Positions 35,601 to 50,245 are shown, numbered from the stretch's first letter. The stretch: 64,000 nt of DNA from Halicephalobus mephisto (GCA_009193035.1 SWDT01000063.1:124001-188000); one strand, 5' to 3'. A program made the numbers and translations. The notes: generated from the letters alone by a model not told the origin.

Positions 35601-36168
35601 ATCCAGAATTTTGTTGAAAATTTTCGAAATTTTCTAACTTTTCAAAATTAAATACAAACTTCTAAAATTTTTAAATCTTCCAAATTTAAATCGAAACTTT
35701 CAAATCTATGTAAAATTAAACATTTTGTTTCTAAAATTCCCCAGAAATTAGTGTTAAGACAATTTCGGAAAAAATAATTTCTAATTTTTGTAATATTTTC
35801 AATAATTTTAATTTTAGTACAACACTATCAAAGATGTTGATCCTGCTCTTCAAGTGATCCTTAAAATGCGACGTGATCAAGTCGATAAGGAAAATGAAGC
35901 TGCAGCAGAACCAGAAGAAGATCCACCAGCTCCGGTCAAAGGCTCTAATGCTGTAGAGAACTCCAAACCGCAAAAACAGGGAGAAGTAAAGCCTCTTGTT
36001 CCTTATTCGAAAAGGAACTCAAATCTTCCCCCAAAAGTGGTCCAAAGATCTCTTCCACAAGCAGCTCCTAGAGCAACAGCGACTACCGTACCTAATCCAG
36101 CAAATTCCTCTTCTGAAGAAACCGTCAAAATAGAAACCGGGATTCAGTCTTTTAAATCGTATAAGTAG
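29652..36168 (+). CDS. eps-8: EPS-8, actin capping/bundling adaptor (long form)
   Basis: Thirteen exons: 29652-29758, 30851-31619, 31683-31910, 31953-32185, 32605-32785, 33051-33413, 33455-33592, 33741-33780, 34475-34605, 34687-34756, 34801-34948, 35373-35508, 35818-36168; about 964 residues. EPS8 proteins cap and bundle actin and shape apical microvilli. The PTB domain (about 117-255) begins YQVEHLATF. A conserved helical block follows (FQKFKLSFNIL, LLHFLFTPL), then a charged coiled coil (LELERVNLEKERIAFERM), an SH3 domain (about 602-654, with NWWECRN and GFVPHTIL), a Pro-rich linker (APAPPPPPPLQPNRPP), and the C-terminal actin effector region (AEVQAWLKEKRFSQR, GEDLFLLTEKELLEHCG). An N-terminal His/Pro/Ser-rich tail precedes the PTB. 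The ATG directly follows a TTTCCAG, possibly a trans-splice acceptor. Two acceptors end in TAAG (34801, 35373). The donor after 33780 could instead be at 33771. Confidence 0.92.
32911..33006 (+). CDS. eps-8: Possible alternative first exon of eps-8
   Basis: Inside the intron between 32785 and 33051 an ATG opens 32 codons (MSNSNYRPIYRRHTCSVGIQ at the start) and ends at a GT donor in phase 0, the same phase in which the coiled-coil exon at 33051 is entered. Splicing would make a short EPS-8 lacking the PTB domain but keeping coiled coil, SH3 and C-terminus. The peptide is basic and coding-like. There is no transcript evidence in the sequence itself. Confidence 0.3.
33741..33881 (+). CDS. eps-8: Read-through last exon of a short eps-8 isoform
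   Basis: If the donor in this exon is not used, the frame continues LSNQSLSPRPGMMSDDTPDY and ends GEFRYF at a TGA (33879-33881). The codons past the donor look fully coding. An AATAAA at 34439-34444 could end this transcript. The result has PTB and SH3 but lacks the Pro-rich linker and actin-capping C-terminus, which matches the known worm arrangement of EPS-8A (long) and EPS-8B (short). Confidence 0.65.
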   Translation, partial: LSQIPQHNPPGLLSNQSLSPRPGMMSDDTPDYIKQRQGKRGEFRYF

Positions 36169-36319
36169 AATTAAATTAGAAATTTGTTTTTAATTTTTGA
36201 ATTAAATTTTTCCAGAATCCAGTAAAATTTTTGGAATTAATCTTCGAAAAACCAAAATCTCGAGAACGATTCATGTAATTCTGTAATTACTAGAAGTTTG
36301 ACTTTTTGAAACAGTACAA

Positions 36320-36676
36320 ATGGTCATAAGACAGATAAACCGAAATATTTCTGTGACCGTAGCTTCATTAACAGCAACATTATTTTTCAATCGATGGTTT
36401 TTTATTTTGAAAATTGTTATATCTGTCACGCCGAGTGATCCGCGTCTAGAGGAGAGAGACAGTACTGTAGAAAGATTTTACTTAATAGATGCCTTAGGCA
36501 CAGTACAAAATACTATGTCGAATTCGATATAAAACAAACATGTCAATTTTTTGCCCAGAGGAACTGTATGTTCTCTTGTCGATGGTAAGGCAATCCGTTC
36601 GGGACCAAGCCCTCCCTGTCAGTTGCACTTTCCATTAAGGATGGGGTGCTCGATCCAACAAAAATAAACTTCTATA
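36320..36676. other. Spacer between eps-8 and its decayed duplicate
   Basis: An open frame at 36320-36532 (+) is not supported by splice sites or homology. The stretch 36550-36660 is G+C-richer and unidentified. Confidence 0.35.
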
Positions 36677-36958
36677 ATGATTCTCAAAAAACGACGTGAT
36701 CGTATTGAGAAGACAACCGAAGCCGTGGTGAGATCAAAAGAAGACCGATCAGTTCCAGTCAACCTTCTACCAATGTAGGGACATCTAAGTCAAAAAATCT
36801 AAAAAAATTTAAGCCCCTCATTTCTTTTTCAAAGAGGAATTTAGGTGCTCCAAAAATCACCTCCACGAGCAATTCTCAGAACGACAACGACTACCGTAAG
36901 TACTCCAACAGATTCCTCTTCTGAAGATACCTTCAGACTAGAATTCTGTATTTGATAT
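36677..36958 (+). pseudogene. Decayed duplicate of the last eps-8 exon
   Basis: This stretch matches the final eps-8 exon (35818-36168) in order and orientation. ATTCTCAAAAAACGACGTGA parallels ATCCTTAAAATGCGACGTGA; AAGACCGATCAGTTCCAGTC parallels AAGATCCACCAGCTCCGGTC; AAGCCCCTCATTTCTTTTTC parallels AAGCCTCTTGTTCCTTATTC; and AGATTCCTCTTCTGAAGATA parallels AAATTCCTCTTCTGAAGAAA. Stops and small indels now break the frame. It lies about 500 bases downstream of the parent exon, so it is a tandem duplication that has lost function. Confidence 0.8.
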
Positions 36959-37024
36959 AGTGAATTATATATGGAGAATTAAATTGAATGATTTTTTTTA
37001 ATTTTTACATACAGTAATACCAAT

Positions 37025-38791
37025 CTATTGAGAATAGGCAATCTTCCTGTCAGGAGAAATCCTACATGAGTGAATAAAGTGGGCAATTCGGGAAAAAAGC
37101 ATCAATCCAAATCCATTGGTGAGAACACAAGTCAAAGCGGGGTAGATATTCAGATCGTTTTCGTGGGCATAAACTGCCAGTAACATTGTGTACCAAAGAA
37201 GTATAAACTGCAAAAGTTTTGTCGCAAGTATTCTTTTTTCAAAATAATGTAAGTTACTGAAAATTAAATATATTTTAAAAGTTAAATTTCAATTACCTGA
37301 AATGATTTAAAATCTTCTTTTTTGACTGATCTTCAGGTCGACAATGTTTCAATCCTGATGTCGATAAACTATTTTCACAACAGAATAAAAAAGCGACTTC
37401 GTAGGTAACCAAGTACATCAAACCCCCGATTGCAAGACTGGCAAACACCAGGACCCCCAGGGCAACTGATAACTGTGATTGCATTGTCTTGTAGTTCGTC
37501 ACATTTGACCATATATGTGAGAAGAACGTTCCCAACGTCATCAAAGCAAAGCAGATGGTGTACCAGATTGACATCTTCTGTCTTCCGCTCCGTAAATGAG
37601 AAACGTCCAAATCTAAACTTATGTATATACATGTAGGTACTTATGTATGTGTGTATGTGTGTGTGTATGTGTATGTGTATGTATGTATATGTAATATATA
37701 TTATTTTTACTTTCGAAAATAAAAATCACCTGTTTTTTTCATTTTTTCAAAATTAGCCGATGAATAATGTTGCATATACAGTAACCGAAGTGGAAATACT
37801 CTTTCATTTGCTCGATTCAGATTTCGACGTTCTCGTTCAGAAAGAACATCCACAACTTTCTTCATTGACACTTGGACTCTGTCAGGTCCTGTGTAATTAA
37901 CCACATTCAAAAAGGATTCATCTGTGAGAAGTCCATCCCTTATCAGTAAAACCATTGATTGTTTCTGTTTTTTCGTCAAGCTCTCGATGAATTCTTTGAC
38001 GAAATCTGTTGGGGGAATGTCAATGCTCTCGAATGCCCCGATTCTTATGTGCTCAGACATGTCCGATTCCACTGCTCCAGGTGGAATTACAGATGAAACT
38101 AAAATTTAAATTATTTTTTGACCAGGATCTTTCAGAATCCAATTAAAATGTGAAAAAATTTAAAGTTTTATAAAAACTATTGCAATTTTTATAATAATAT
38201 GAAAATTATAATTTTTTCAAAATATTTAAATTTGATAAAGTTCGGTTTTTTAATAACAATATTCCATAATCCAATGCAAATTAACAACTAAAATTCAAAA
38301 ATTTTTAAATTTTGTAAAAAATTCGAAAAATTTAAAAATTTTATAAAAACTTTCTGATTTTCACTATAATATGGAAATTTTAATTAATATTATTTCCAAT
38401 TTACCAAGTTTTAAAATTCAAAAATTTTTAAATTTTCTAAAAAGTTGAATAGTATGTTCAGAAAAGTTTATATTTAATTTTTTACACTAGTATGATATTT
38501 GTAAAAATTACCGTTGTGAATCCATCTTTGCCACGTGGGTCCCAGCATCTCCAGGACCTCTTTCACAGTCAATGGCGTAATTACGTGGTCCACGGAAAAG
38601 TTCAAAGTATTAATATGAAGAATAGTGTCTTCGCTGATCAATCTGGCCTTCACTGGAGTTAAGAGCTTAATGATGTCCTGATTGGGCAAGGAAAGGATAT
38701 ACTTTTTAATCAAGTCCTTGGAAGATTCGGCTCTTGTTTCGCCGAGCATCCTCGTGGACATGAGTTGACTGAATCTCAGTGCTTCTTCCAT
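37025..38791 (-). CDS. Multi-pass membrane protein, unidentified
   Basis: Four exons (38791-38512, 38098-37730, 37612-37297, 37256-37025) encode 398 residues. The N-terminal half is cytosolic-looking, with two similar helical repeats: PNQDIIKLLTPVKARLISED, then TPLTVKEVLEMLGP, and TKKQKQSMVLLIRDGLLTDE, then VSMKKVVDVLSE. The C-terminal half has about four membrane segments (MSIWYTICFALMTLGTFFSH; LSVALGVLVFASLAIGGLMY; LLQFILLWYTMLLAVYA; TCVLTNGFGLMLFSRIAHFI). There is no signal peptide. I do not recognise the family; it looks like a nematode-restricted protein. The gene is convergent with eps-8 and its decayed exon copy. An alternative donor at 37710 would give a different, less membrane-like frame in exon 3, so I prefer the donor after 37730. 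Confidence 0.75.
37636..37700 (+). repeat. TGTATG microsatellite
   Basis: A run of TGTATG/TGTGTA units within the second intron of the membrane-protein gene. Confidence 0.85.
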
Positions 38792-38865
38792 TTTTTGATC
38801 TGATAAATTATGGCCGGAAAATTATCAGCAGTTGTTCTTTGAGAAGCTACCGTGGAGATAACAAA

Positions 38866-39045
38866 CTGAAATGGAAGTAATTTAACAGGATGAATATCTT
38901 AAAAATAATAGCTTTTAAAAAAACAAAAATCAAAGTCATTAAAACGGAAGTAATTTAACAGGATGAATATCTTAAAAATAATAGCTTTCAAAAAAATAAA
39001 AATCAAAGTCACTGAAACGGAAGTAATCTAACAGGATGAATATCA
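38866..39045 (+). repeat. 73-bp tandem repeat, left part of a split array
   Basis: Three units at about 38869, 38942 and 39015 carry GGAAGTAATTTAACAGGATG, then CTTAAAAATAATAGCTTT and AATCAAAGTCA. Two more partial units lie at 41646-41751, beyond the Helitron/pogo block, in the same orientation. Confidence 0.8.
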
Positions 39046-39204
39046 TATCATATCATCATATAAAATAAAGAACGGAAATGGGCGTTGTTATGAAATTGTC
39101 TCGACGCGAATATCAGGGATCTCATGAGAACTACAGTAACTTGCGCATTGATTTTAATTTTTCGCAATATTTGTTTCGTAATTTATGTGCGAGTAATTTC
39201 GTGA

Positions 39205-39480
39205 TTGGTGTTGTGCGGATGTAGGTTTTATTTACTTTTGCGCATCCGTTATTGTGTTAAAGTACTGATAGATGATGAAGCAGTAGTTGGTACCTCTATT
39301 ATTCCTATACGAAGAGATCGTCCACGACATCATTCCATCGCGGATAGGCAAAATTACTACCGGCGCTTGGATGATAGCAATGCTTACAATGCTTTCAAGA
39401 TCAACGCATTAGACGGAAAAGAAGATATGATCACCTTTTGGAAGCAGGAAGAGCAGACTACCTCCTGCAGAGACAAATAA
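39205..39480 (+). pseudogene. Open frame at the 5' side of the Helitron fossil
   Basis: A 91-codon open frame of ordinary coding composition (IPIRRDRPRHHSIADRQNYY, then RLDDSNAYNAFKINALDG) directly precedes clear Helitron sequence in the same orientation. It starts within the repeat-flanked block and probably represents the N-terminal part of the same element's Rep/helicase, but I cannot confirm this from conserved motifs. Confidence 0.35.
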
Positions 39481-39539
39481 ATATGTAGGTAAGTTTATAT
39501 ATTACTAAAGTAAATAATATTAAAATCCTTTCAGAAATC

Positions 39540-40125
39540 TACGAAACCGAAAGTAGCTATTTTTGATGATGACTTTACTCTTTCAATGTGGAATTCGTTG
39601 GATGCTATGGATATCAAATGTATCTGTTATCATACGGGTCACTTCCATTTTGAGCAAGAAAAATCTCAACTGAGGTTTGATCAAGTCAATCTTACTATAT
39701 CTACTTGCCCTCAAACTAATGACATTTCTTGAAGATGATCATGTCTATGCAGGGGATTTCAAAAAGAATATTAGAAGATACGACAATGCTTTTGCCATGA
39801 CATCTCTGCCAGCGAAATTAGACTTTTCAAGAAATCATGGTCTATTTTTAAACTTCATGGCCAAATCTACTATCTGGTGATGACAGGTGGATGATGATAT
39901 TTTCCCGAAGTATCTTCAGCTCTACTTCTTAAATTCAAATGAAGCTGATCGTGAGCGATTAGGTCATCTAGGCAATGACACTTTCTTACTTTGTGTTATA
40001 ACTACTTTGGCGCATTTACTAAATGAGAATAATGTCTATTAAATCATTTAAAATGATGAAAGACATTATAGAAAGAAATCTCGAGCTAAACGCCAGAATA
40101 GGCTATCTTCTGTTTTATTAAAGCA
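39540..40125 (+). pseudogene. Helitron Rep/helicase remnant, N-terminal domain
   Basis: The stretch contains the Helitron-like N-terminal domain broken over several frames: a Cys/His motif (CICYHTGHFHFEQEKS), then GDFKKNIRRYDNAFAMTSLP, FKLHGQIYYLV and FPKYLQLYFLNSNEADRERL. These correspond in order to the family blocks FxxNIRxYNxAFAFTSLG, FRIHGQIYHxIG and PKFAQLYIYDT. At least one frameshift and internal stops show that it is dead. The matching helicase C-terminus lies at 41045-41544. Confidence 0.82.
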
Positions 40126-40339
40126 AGCTGGATAGAAATTGATACCCTAATTTCTAATGTATTGGTCGAAGGTATGTATAAGTCAAAGTACTCTCGAGAT
40201 GAAAGTTTTATCGTTGAGGAATGCATTTGTGCGTTCACAAAAAGAGATATTCGTACTTTTTTGTGTTTTATTTGATTTTATTATTGTTAAAGTAAGTATT
40301 TCCATTAGTGACACATTTTTGAATGAATTTTAACAGGTT

Positions 40340-40852
40340 ATGAAAAGGAAAAGGTCATTTACGGCCAAATTCAAGTTGGATGCTTTGAATTATGCAGATG
40401 AACACGGAACAACTACTGTTACTCAGTATTTCGAGGTAAATGAAAGGTAAATTAGATATTGGAGAGCACAACGTAACTTCTTAACATTGGCAAATAAATC
40501 CAGACGATCGTTGAGAGGAAAAAAACCGAAGTGGGAGAGTTTAGAGACTAAATTGAGAGAATGGATTCTTAGTCAACGCCAAGAGAAAAGGCAAGTCTGA
40601 ACTATAAGTATTAGAATGAAAGCTAAGCAACTAGCCGTAATGATGGGAATTCAAGGATTTTCTGCAGGTTCATGTTGGTGTTCGAGTTTTATGCGGAGAA
40701 ACAATTTAGTGGTTAGAGCGACGACATCAGTAGGTCAGAAGATTCCAGATGATTATATGGACAAGGTAGCGCGATTTAGAAAAGCATTAATTGAAGATCC
40801 TGATATTGAAGGTATAATAGAAGAATTCACTAGTCTCGAATTTGTTGATTGA
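40340..40852 (+). pseudogene. pogo/Tigger-type transposase N-terminus, dead
   Basis: One frame runs through the whole stretch with two internal stops (after YFEVNER and after QRQEKRQV). It encodes MKRKRSFTAKFKLDALNYAD, a Brinker/Psq-like DNA-binding helix-turn-helix with IRYWRAQ, then a CENP-B/Tc5-type helix-turn-helix (KWESLETKLREWILSQRQ; FSAGSCWCSSFMRRNNLVVR; TSVGQKIPDD). This is the bipartite DNA-binding half of pogo-like transposases. The DDE catalytic half is not present. It sits between the two Helitron pieces. Confidence 0.8.
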
Positions 40853-41044
40853 TTTTTATTGTCTTTTGTTAATTTTTAATGAACGTAAAGGTAAAAAATG
40901 CGCGAAAGAAAGGAAATTTTAAAAAGACCAATTTCCCGCCTGTTTGTCCGTCGTTCCGGTTTTTAATTTTTTTGTTCGACCAATACATTAGAAATTAGGG
41001 TAAATTCTTGGATAATCTTCCTGAGGACACAAAAACTTGAAAGT

Positions 41045-41544
41045 ATGGATAAAGCTGAACGTAATGATCTTACTATTAAATTTCTTAACAGCTTGATACC
41101 TGCAAGATATTCATCATATAACCTGCATCTCAAAAAAGGAGCTACAGAGAAGCTTCGTGATTTATATGTTAGTAAGGATCTGTACAATGGTACCAGGCTG
41201 ACTATACAGTATATGGATAAATATATTTTAGGATGTAAAATCGCAGTTGGTAATAATAAAGATCAGTGCATATTGATCTTGCGCATCGCCTTTTCCGTAG
41301 GAGAAGACAATTCATTATTTCGTTTAAAGCATAGATAATTCCCAACAAGATTAGCTTTCACTATAGTTATTAACAAAAGTGAGGACCAAATTTTCCGTAG
41401 AGTAGGTTTATATCTACTCATTCCAATCTTCTCCCACAACCAACTATATGTGGCTTGCCCTAGAATACGTAGTAGAGAAGATTTAAATATTTGAGTCCCA
41501 AAAGGGACAATCCTAATAATGTAGTTTATATAGAATTATTGTAA
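41045..41544 (+). pseudogene. Helitron helicase remnant, C-terminal Pif1-like part
   Basis: Conserved blocks of the Pif1-type helicase C-terminus are in order: IKFLNSLIPARYSSYNLHLK, DLYNGTRLTIQYM, then after an in-frame TAA (41336-41338) FPTRLAFTIVINKSEDQ (family FPxRLAFAMTINKSQGQ), FSHNQLYVACPRIRSREDLN, and after a frame change NNVVYIELL before a stop. The stop and the frameshift show that it is non-functional. Motifs upstream of this point (Walker A and B, Rep HUH) are absent, replaced by the pogo-like fossil. Confidence 0.88.
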
Positions 41545-41645
41545 ATTTTAATATATATATATATATTGTGTTGCTATTTTTAAGGTTTTAGAATATGAAT
41601 AGATGTATATAATTTTTAAACGAATTTAAAATATCCAAAACAATC

Positions 41646-41751
41646 AAAACGGCAGCTTCCTTATCTTAAAAATTATAGCTTATAGAAAAATCTTAAAAAT
41701 TATAGCTTTTAAGAAAAACAGAAATCAAAGTCACTAAAACGATTCATGTCA
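41646..41751 (+). repeat. 73-bp tandem repeat, right part of the split array
   Basis: The phrases CTTAAAAATTATAGCTT and GAAATCAAAGTCACTAAAAC match the units at 38866-39045 in the same orientation, placing the Helitron/pogo block inside a former single array. Confidence 0.7.
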
Positions 41752-43107
41752 CCCCCGTTATCACTAGCAGTGGGGCTTTGAAGATCGTAAAAATTGATCG
41801 TGACGCAAATAAACAACATGATTTTCCTCGAATATAATTGCATTAGTAGCGTTATTGTAGTTTTTCACCAATAGTGTTCTCCTTCTGAAGGCAGAACTGT
41901 ATCTAACAAGTCCATTTAATCATACTATTGTAAAAATTGAAAAATAATATTTTTATACATTTCTTAATACAACTTTTTAAAAATTTTTATAATTCAACAT
42001 TTTCGATATTTTTTAATAGTTTTTATTCAATTACAGAAAGTTGAAAAAATTTATACGAAATTCTAAAGCGCTCCAGACGTCTTCATAGGAGGTTTTAGAG
42101 GCTTCAGAATCCCCTGTGAATTTTCAGAAAATTTCAAACTTTTTTGTTAAGTTCTGCAAAGTCCTAGAAATTTCCATAAAATTTTTGAAATTTTGTAAAA
42201 TTTATTGATTTCTAAAAAGTTCTAAAAACTTTCAAAAAATCTCAAAAGATTTCAAAATCTTCTGTAAAATTCTAAATTAATCGAAAAATTTCCATCGAAT
42301 TTTATATTGAAATTAAAACGAAGTAAATGGTCGTAAGTACAAAAAAACAGAGAAAGCTAATTTCAACTGGTTGTTTTATCTTCTTGATATTCCTATCAAC
42401 AGTTTCCAATCAAATCAAACATTATTTTTTTTCTCAGGAACATAAAACGAAATTTCGCTGTAAAACACCCATGATTATGAGAACAACTCGCTCCTATATG
42501 TGAATAAAAAGTTTTAAATTTAAAAAGTTACGGGTTTCCGAAGAGGATACGGTGTAATTCCTCAACCCTATCAGAAAAATGTTTATAAAAATTAAAATTA
42601 ACATTTTCATGGACTTTTTTCGATTGTAATTTCTTGAATTTTTTAAAATTTAAATTCTGGATTTTAGATTTTCATTTCCGGAAATTTTACCGAATTCTGA
42701 AAACTTCTCGCTTGATTTTGGAAAACACTTAAATTTCTCTTAATATTCCAAAAAATTTTTAAATTTCTCTTAATATTCTAAAAAATCCTTAAATTTTATA
42801 AGGTTTCATGTAGTTTTTGAATGTTGAAAAAGTTTAAGAATCTCTCCTAAAATTCTAGAAAATTCAAAATGTTTTCAAAGAGTTGTACTGGTTGATTTTT
42901 AACATAATTTATTCAAGAATAAAGATACAAGAATCAAATCTTGGCATTCCGTACTTTCTGAAAGGTACACCAAGGACGTCATTAAGGAAATTAAACCCGT
43001 GGATGGGGGTAACACGTAGAGATAGACACTGCATTAAGGATCTTCGAATAGAGTACGTTTGCCGCATTGTTGGTTTCCGTTTGCTTCATATCAACGTAGG
43101 TATAGGC
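41752..43107. other. Spacer and 3' flank of kin-29
   Basis: No gene found. 42050-42300 and 42640-42880 are GAA/TTC-periodic stretches, with TTCTAGAA at 42853-42860. The part from 42930 to 43107 is G+C-richer and is probably kin-29 3' UTR. Confidence 0.5.
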
Positions 43108-46431
<3,324 letters not shown>

Positions 46432-48839
46432 GATTCCAAGTACTCATCCACTGACAACAACTGGCTTCGTTGTTGCTGATTTATAGCAAAATTATGCCCT
46501 TCGGCGACTAAATACAAACCCGGAGTCTCCAGTTTAGTAAATCAAATCAGTTTTAAAAATAATTCTTATTTCAAATTTTAATAGAAAATTAAATGGAATG
46601 ATGAATTTCCAGGTGCTTGGAAAATTTTAAATTAAAAAAGTCAGATTTATCTGCAGCACAACTGGCAGAGTACCTGCCGTTTATCCAAGACAAACAAAAT
46701 GATGTTCAACAACGGTTTTCTTGCCTGCAAATCCAATCGTTATCAGTTGCCTCTGGGCATTAACGTCACTATTGTTCTACAATCAAAAAATTTTTCGAAA
46801 ACGCGTTTTTTATAAAAATCAAAAAAGATTTTCCACGAAAATTATCTCGATACACATTTTCGGAATTTGTTAGATTTTCAACATCGGCTTCAGAATCACA
46901 TGATTATCAACATTAAAAATAAATTTTATGACGAAATTGTCTGAATAAGAAATTTTAGAAAATTAGAGAAATTTAAATTTTTAAACAAGATTTTAAAAAA
47001 CTTGAAAATTTCTAAAATTTTCTATATTTTTAGAAAACTAGCAATTTTCAAAGTTTTTATTATAAAAAATAAAAAAAATCAATTTTAAAAAATAAAAAAA
47101 CCAATTTTAAAAAATATAAAAAAATCAATTTTTAAAAAATATAAAAAATCTATTTTTGTACATTTTTTGTTTTGCTTCAATTTTTCGAAAATGACTCATC
47201 TTCAAAATGCCGGAGGAATTTAAGCTTGTTCCAAAGGGAAAACTAATTTTTGAATAAATTTATAAATATTCGATTTTTAAAAAATTAAAAAAAAACAAGA
47301 TTTAAGCTTTTCAAGATATTAAGAAAATAAATTTTTTATTTTCTCGAAGGAATTACAATGGAACACGTGAAAAAAAGGTTCTTTTTTTTCAAACTTGTTC
47401 GAAAATAAGACACAACCTCAAATGCCAAAGGCGACAAACAACTGGCAAGTTTCGTTGACGTATTTGATAAGGAATGTCGAAAACGATAATTTAAACTTTG
47501 AAGAAATGAGTCCATAGAGCAGCTTTGTCGTAAGCAAATCGGTCTTAGATAAAATCAGTCAACACAAAAATAGCCACTAAAAGGAATTAGGAGGTGGTAA
47601 ATAACAAAGAACACAAAATATAAAAATTCGATGAAAAATTTATTTTAATTAAAATAAAATTATTATTAAAATTAGAAATAGACATTTTTGAAGAATTTTT
47701 CAGACATGCATTTCCGGTATTTTTCGAACTTTTTAGAATCCTTGAATTTAAAAAATTTTTAATTTCAAAAAATATAAAATTTCGACAATTCTAAAAAACT
47801 TTAAAATTTTCAATAATCTTCGACAAAATTCTATAAACATTCACGAAATTGAAATAATTATAAATAAAAAAATTTTTAAAAATGGCAAATTTGGTTTAAC
47901 GATTTCTATAGTCCTTCTTGGTTTCTCTAACAGAAGAAAAATGGGAGTTCCATCTTCGGGAGCTGTTTTCTTTCTCTATAGGTCTTTCCTGTTACTCTCG
48001 CCTTCGTATTCTCTCTGCCTTAACTACTTTGCTTCACGCGCAACAGCCCCCAGCAGTTTTGCCTGTCTCTACACCCAGATGACGCAAACTTAGCGACGTC
48101 ATTACATAAGAGCTCCACTGCTTAGCCTTTAACAGTGACGAAAATGCCCAATAAGATGGAGGTTTAAACTCAAAATTTAATAATTTTGTTCTTCCAAAGA
48201 CAAACATCTCGAAAATTTAATGAAATTAAAAATCCTCAGGGTATTACGTAAATGAAAAAAAACTCAAAAGTGGATGGATGCAATGAGTAAAAGAGGGTTT
48301 GAATAAATAAAAGTAAAACGGATTTCAAGGACCCATAAAGCAGAGTCTCATGTAAGCAACCAGTCAAATTTAATGAGTGTCTTGATCAGGGACACACTGA
48401 TAAAACTTCATTTTTTTAAGAATCACCATTAAAGAAGAAATTTCTGCAATTTCGATAAGGTTCTGACGTCGTGTTAGACAGAAATACTTTCATCAAACCG
48501 AAAAGTGGCACTGTACAAAGGTTTCTCAACTACCATAGATAACGTAGAGGATATTCATCTCGGATGACCCGAATTTGTTTCTTGACTTTTGAAACAATTG
48601 GTGATCATTACTCCTAGCCTTGTAATTCGTTAATGACGAAAAGATAAATGAATTCAGCTGCTGACTCGGATTTTGCTTCCATCAATCACTCAAGAAAAAA
48701 TTTCAAATTTAAATCAAAAATCAATTTTTTAAAAACATGTATTTTAAATAAAAAAAGACATAAATATTGACTCTAAATCATTTTATTTCGAACAAGGGGC
48801 TACAGATGCGCAATTTTTGCTAGCTGTCCTGTTTGTCTG

Positions 48840-48990
48840 GTGATTGTTTACGTCACATCTATCTTGTCGACGTCATCACCTCCGAACAGTATATAAAAAA
48901 AGGACTGCGTTACACGCTTATTTCACGCCAGAGACTTTTATTTCAAAACCTTCTTAAATTTCCTATAGGAAATCCCAATGATCTATTTCC
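48840..48990 (+). promoter_or_regulatory. Promoter-like patch: CRE-type motifs and TATA box
   Basis: GTTTACGTCAC (about 48848) and GTCGACGTCATCACC (about 48876) are CRE-like. They are followed by TATATAAAAAAAGG near 48891 and a start-site-like pyrimidine stretch. A short ATG frame at 48980 reads MIYFQRPIGVDD and meets a GT. The order and spacing resemble a core promoter on the + strand, though no gene follows that I can support. Confidence 0.3.
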
Positions 48991-50180
48991 AGAGGCCGAT
49001 TGGAGTTGATGACGTAAATGAAAAAAAATAAATTTCTAAAATCTTGCAAATATTCAAAAATTAAAAAATGTATTGGAAGAAATTATAAAAGAAAAGAGTC
49101 GTTCTTGGGTTTTTCTGATTGACGTACGTAGCCCCCGGCACTTTTCAGCAAAAGAAAACAGGCAAAGTACGTAAGTGTGTGCCATTTCTCGAGACACAAA
49201 CAAAAAAATTTTTGGATGAATAACTCCGAAATTTAAGGTTCAATTTGATGAAAATTATTTTTTTACATATGTTTGATTACAGTATTTCATTATTAATTAT
49301 GGAGTTAGAGTTGTGTGAAAACTTATGGAATATTCTAAAGTCCAATAGAAAATTCTGAAATTTTGAAGAATCTCATAGAAGCTTTTAGAGCTTGTCAGAA
49401 TTGGTTTGGAAATTTTAAATAAGCTCAAAAAACTTGAAATTATTTCAAATCATAAATTTCAAAAGCTTTCGAATTTATTCCAAAGCATCCCCATGACGAA
49501 ATTCGTTTTTAACTTCCATAATATTGGGGATTTTAAAATTAATATCTAAAACCTCGAATTTCGGAAGTCTTAGATTTCCTAAATCCACTAAATGAAGTTT
49601 AATCGACTTCATTCTTATTTTGATGACATTTGTCTTTCAAATTCTGAAGGTTTACTTTAACAAAAAAATTCTGAAATTAATTAATTTTAATCATTAATGA
49701 TTATCGTTCATATATCCTTTGGTCATGATAACCTTCAATATCCTTCACAAACTACAGTAAAGTATCGAAATTTCGACATAAGTTAAACAATAATTGCAGT
49801 TCATCATCTGAAAAAATAATAATCGATGATCAATGAGTTTTTTAAACAAATTCCAGAGCAAAACGAGTAGCTTAGAAGTAACGAAGTTGGTCAGTTTGCT
49901 TTAGGTCGCTGGTTCTTGTCTCGTGATTTAATAGCTTGATTTTTGAGATTTCAGGTTAAAGCAAACAAAAATGCATTTCCCAAAATTGTTAATCAAAAAA
50001 ATTGCATTATTCAACATTCGCAGAAGAATAAAAAAGTTAATTTTTGCCCTTATGTGCAATTTAAAGTGAACAATTATTGATTCATTAAAGTTAAAAAATC
50101 AATGAATGAAAAGCAATACATATTTGTCATTTTAGTAAATAAATGTATCATTCGCAAGGCTTCCACATATCATATAACTT

Positions 50181-50199
50181 ATCATTATTATTATTATTA

Positions 50200-50245
<46 letters not shown>
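50181..50245 (+). repeat. TTA trinucleotide microsatellite
   Basis: A run of about 21 ATT/TTA units with two single C interruptions. Confidence 0.95.

Noticed and set aside
37375..37632. Alternative minus-strand frame in exon 3 of the membrane-protein gene
   Set aside because: It would require the donor after 37711 and gives a sequence without membrane segments. The other frame shows consecutive hydrophobic helices that continue into the next exon.
41490..41520. GTCCCAAAAGGGAC hairpin followed by CTAA, resembling a Helitron 3' terminus
   Set aside because: In another frame the coding sequence continues through it to NNVVYIELL, the usual end of the Helitron helicase, so it lies inside the gene. 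The spacing from hairpin to CTRR is also short.
49860..49935. Possible tRNA because of a GGTCGCTGGTTC-like segment
   Set aside because: It lacks a pairing acceptor stem and a proper T-arm GGTTCRANYCC box.
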